Part shown: positions 63,945 to 64,000 of the stretch, piece after piece
How positions within the stretch are numbered: position 1 is the first letter of the stretch
Layout: every line of letters starts with the position of its first letter
Assembly: GCF_900110655.1 (NCBI RefSeq)
Contig: NZ_FOEQ01000004.1
Span: 186,001 to 250,000 of the forward strand
Direction: 5' to 3'
Origin: Pseudomonas soli
Lineage (GTDB): Bacteria; Pseudomonadota; Gammaproteobacteria; Pseudomonadales; Pseudomonadaceae
DNA: 64,000 nt
Program-made: the position numbers and the translations under genes
The notes under the pieces: model-generated
The model's database searches: none
Told to the model about the DNA's origin: nothing
What the model saw: only the letters and a program-made list of their open reading frames with translations

Positions 63945-64000
63945 CGTTCCCTTTGTCCGGGCAATCAGCCTCACCGGGTTTCATGCCTTCGCCGCCGGGC
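63938..64000 (+). CDS. Start of another gene (partial, cut by window end)
   Basis: An ATG at 63938 inside the end of the AraC gene opens a frame reading MADVPFVRAISLTGFHAFAA up to the window edge. The short N-terminus resembles that of other arabinose-binding-like AraC regulators (PFVRA..LTGF), so it may be a second such regulator. Only about 21 residues are visible, so this is tentative. Confidence 0.4.

Overview
This GC-rich window, dense with genes, reads as chromosome of a Pseudomonas from the P. putida group. The main reasons are the levulinate (lva) gene order, the metH-cti-nfuA neighbourhood, the gcd/OprB-type porin pair, pyoverdine genes carrying PvdS-type promoter boxes, and many REP palindromes (GCCGGCAAGCCGGCTCCCAC and GCGGGGCAAGCCCGCTCCCAC types). 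I saw no rRNA, tRNA, insertion sequence, phage gene or CRISPR array. Species assignment is inference from memory of these families.

Layout. 1-4.7 kb: an XRE/cupin regulator (cut by the window edge), an MFS exporter behind a Fur-like box, and a module of an ECF sigma factor, its anti-sigma factor, a catalase-related peroxidase and a cytochrome b561. The two divergent sides of this module carry the same promoter architecture. 4.8-8.6 kb: TetR, 3-hydroxyacyl-CoA dehydrogenase, BktB thiolase and a divergent AraC regulator (short-chain acyl-CoA metabolism). 8.6-13.9 kb: amino-acid permease with a Crc/Hfq-type site, carbohydrate porin, and PQQ glucose dehydrogenase. 14-20.5 kb: TetR/MATE efflux with two identical-arm operators, a cupin, LysR/MFS, a LysE exporter and a GlxA-type regulator. 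20.5-24.8 kb: CAP-domain protein, a decayed TonB-receptor start behind a Fur box, cysteine desulfurase, a DUF2269 membrane protein and a saccharopine-dehydrogenase-like oxidoreductase.

24.8-34.5 kb: metH, cti (cis/trans fatty-acid isomerase), an acyltransferase, nfuA, and a Sco/PCu(A)C copper-delivery pair. 34.6-38.4 kb: MFS with an AraC regulator, then an overlapping azlC-azlD-AraC operon. 38.6-41.6 kb: a two-component system divergent from a DUF2790 protein and an overlapping thioredoxin-fold protein. 41.7-48.2 kb: a GlxA-type regulator and a small pyoverdine island (fpvA, pvdE, pvdO); fpvA and pvdE each have a TAAAT-N16-CGT box. 48.3-55.4 kb: xthA, a GNAT acetyltransferase, and tamA-tamB (outer-membrane assembly). 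55.4-62.8 kb: lvaR divergent from lvaABCDE (levulinate and 4-hydroxyacid catabolism), with a -24/-12 sigma-54 promoter before lvaA and a Crc-type motif plus a coupled short leader frame before lvaE. The usual transporter gene does not follow; an AraC regulator and the start of another gene close the window.

Most genes belong to known families. The best candidates for something undescribed are the two-component/DUF2790/thioredoxin-fold module, the symmetric ECF peroxidase/b561 promoter pair, the lvaE leader, and the Fur-box-bearing receptor relic.
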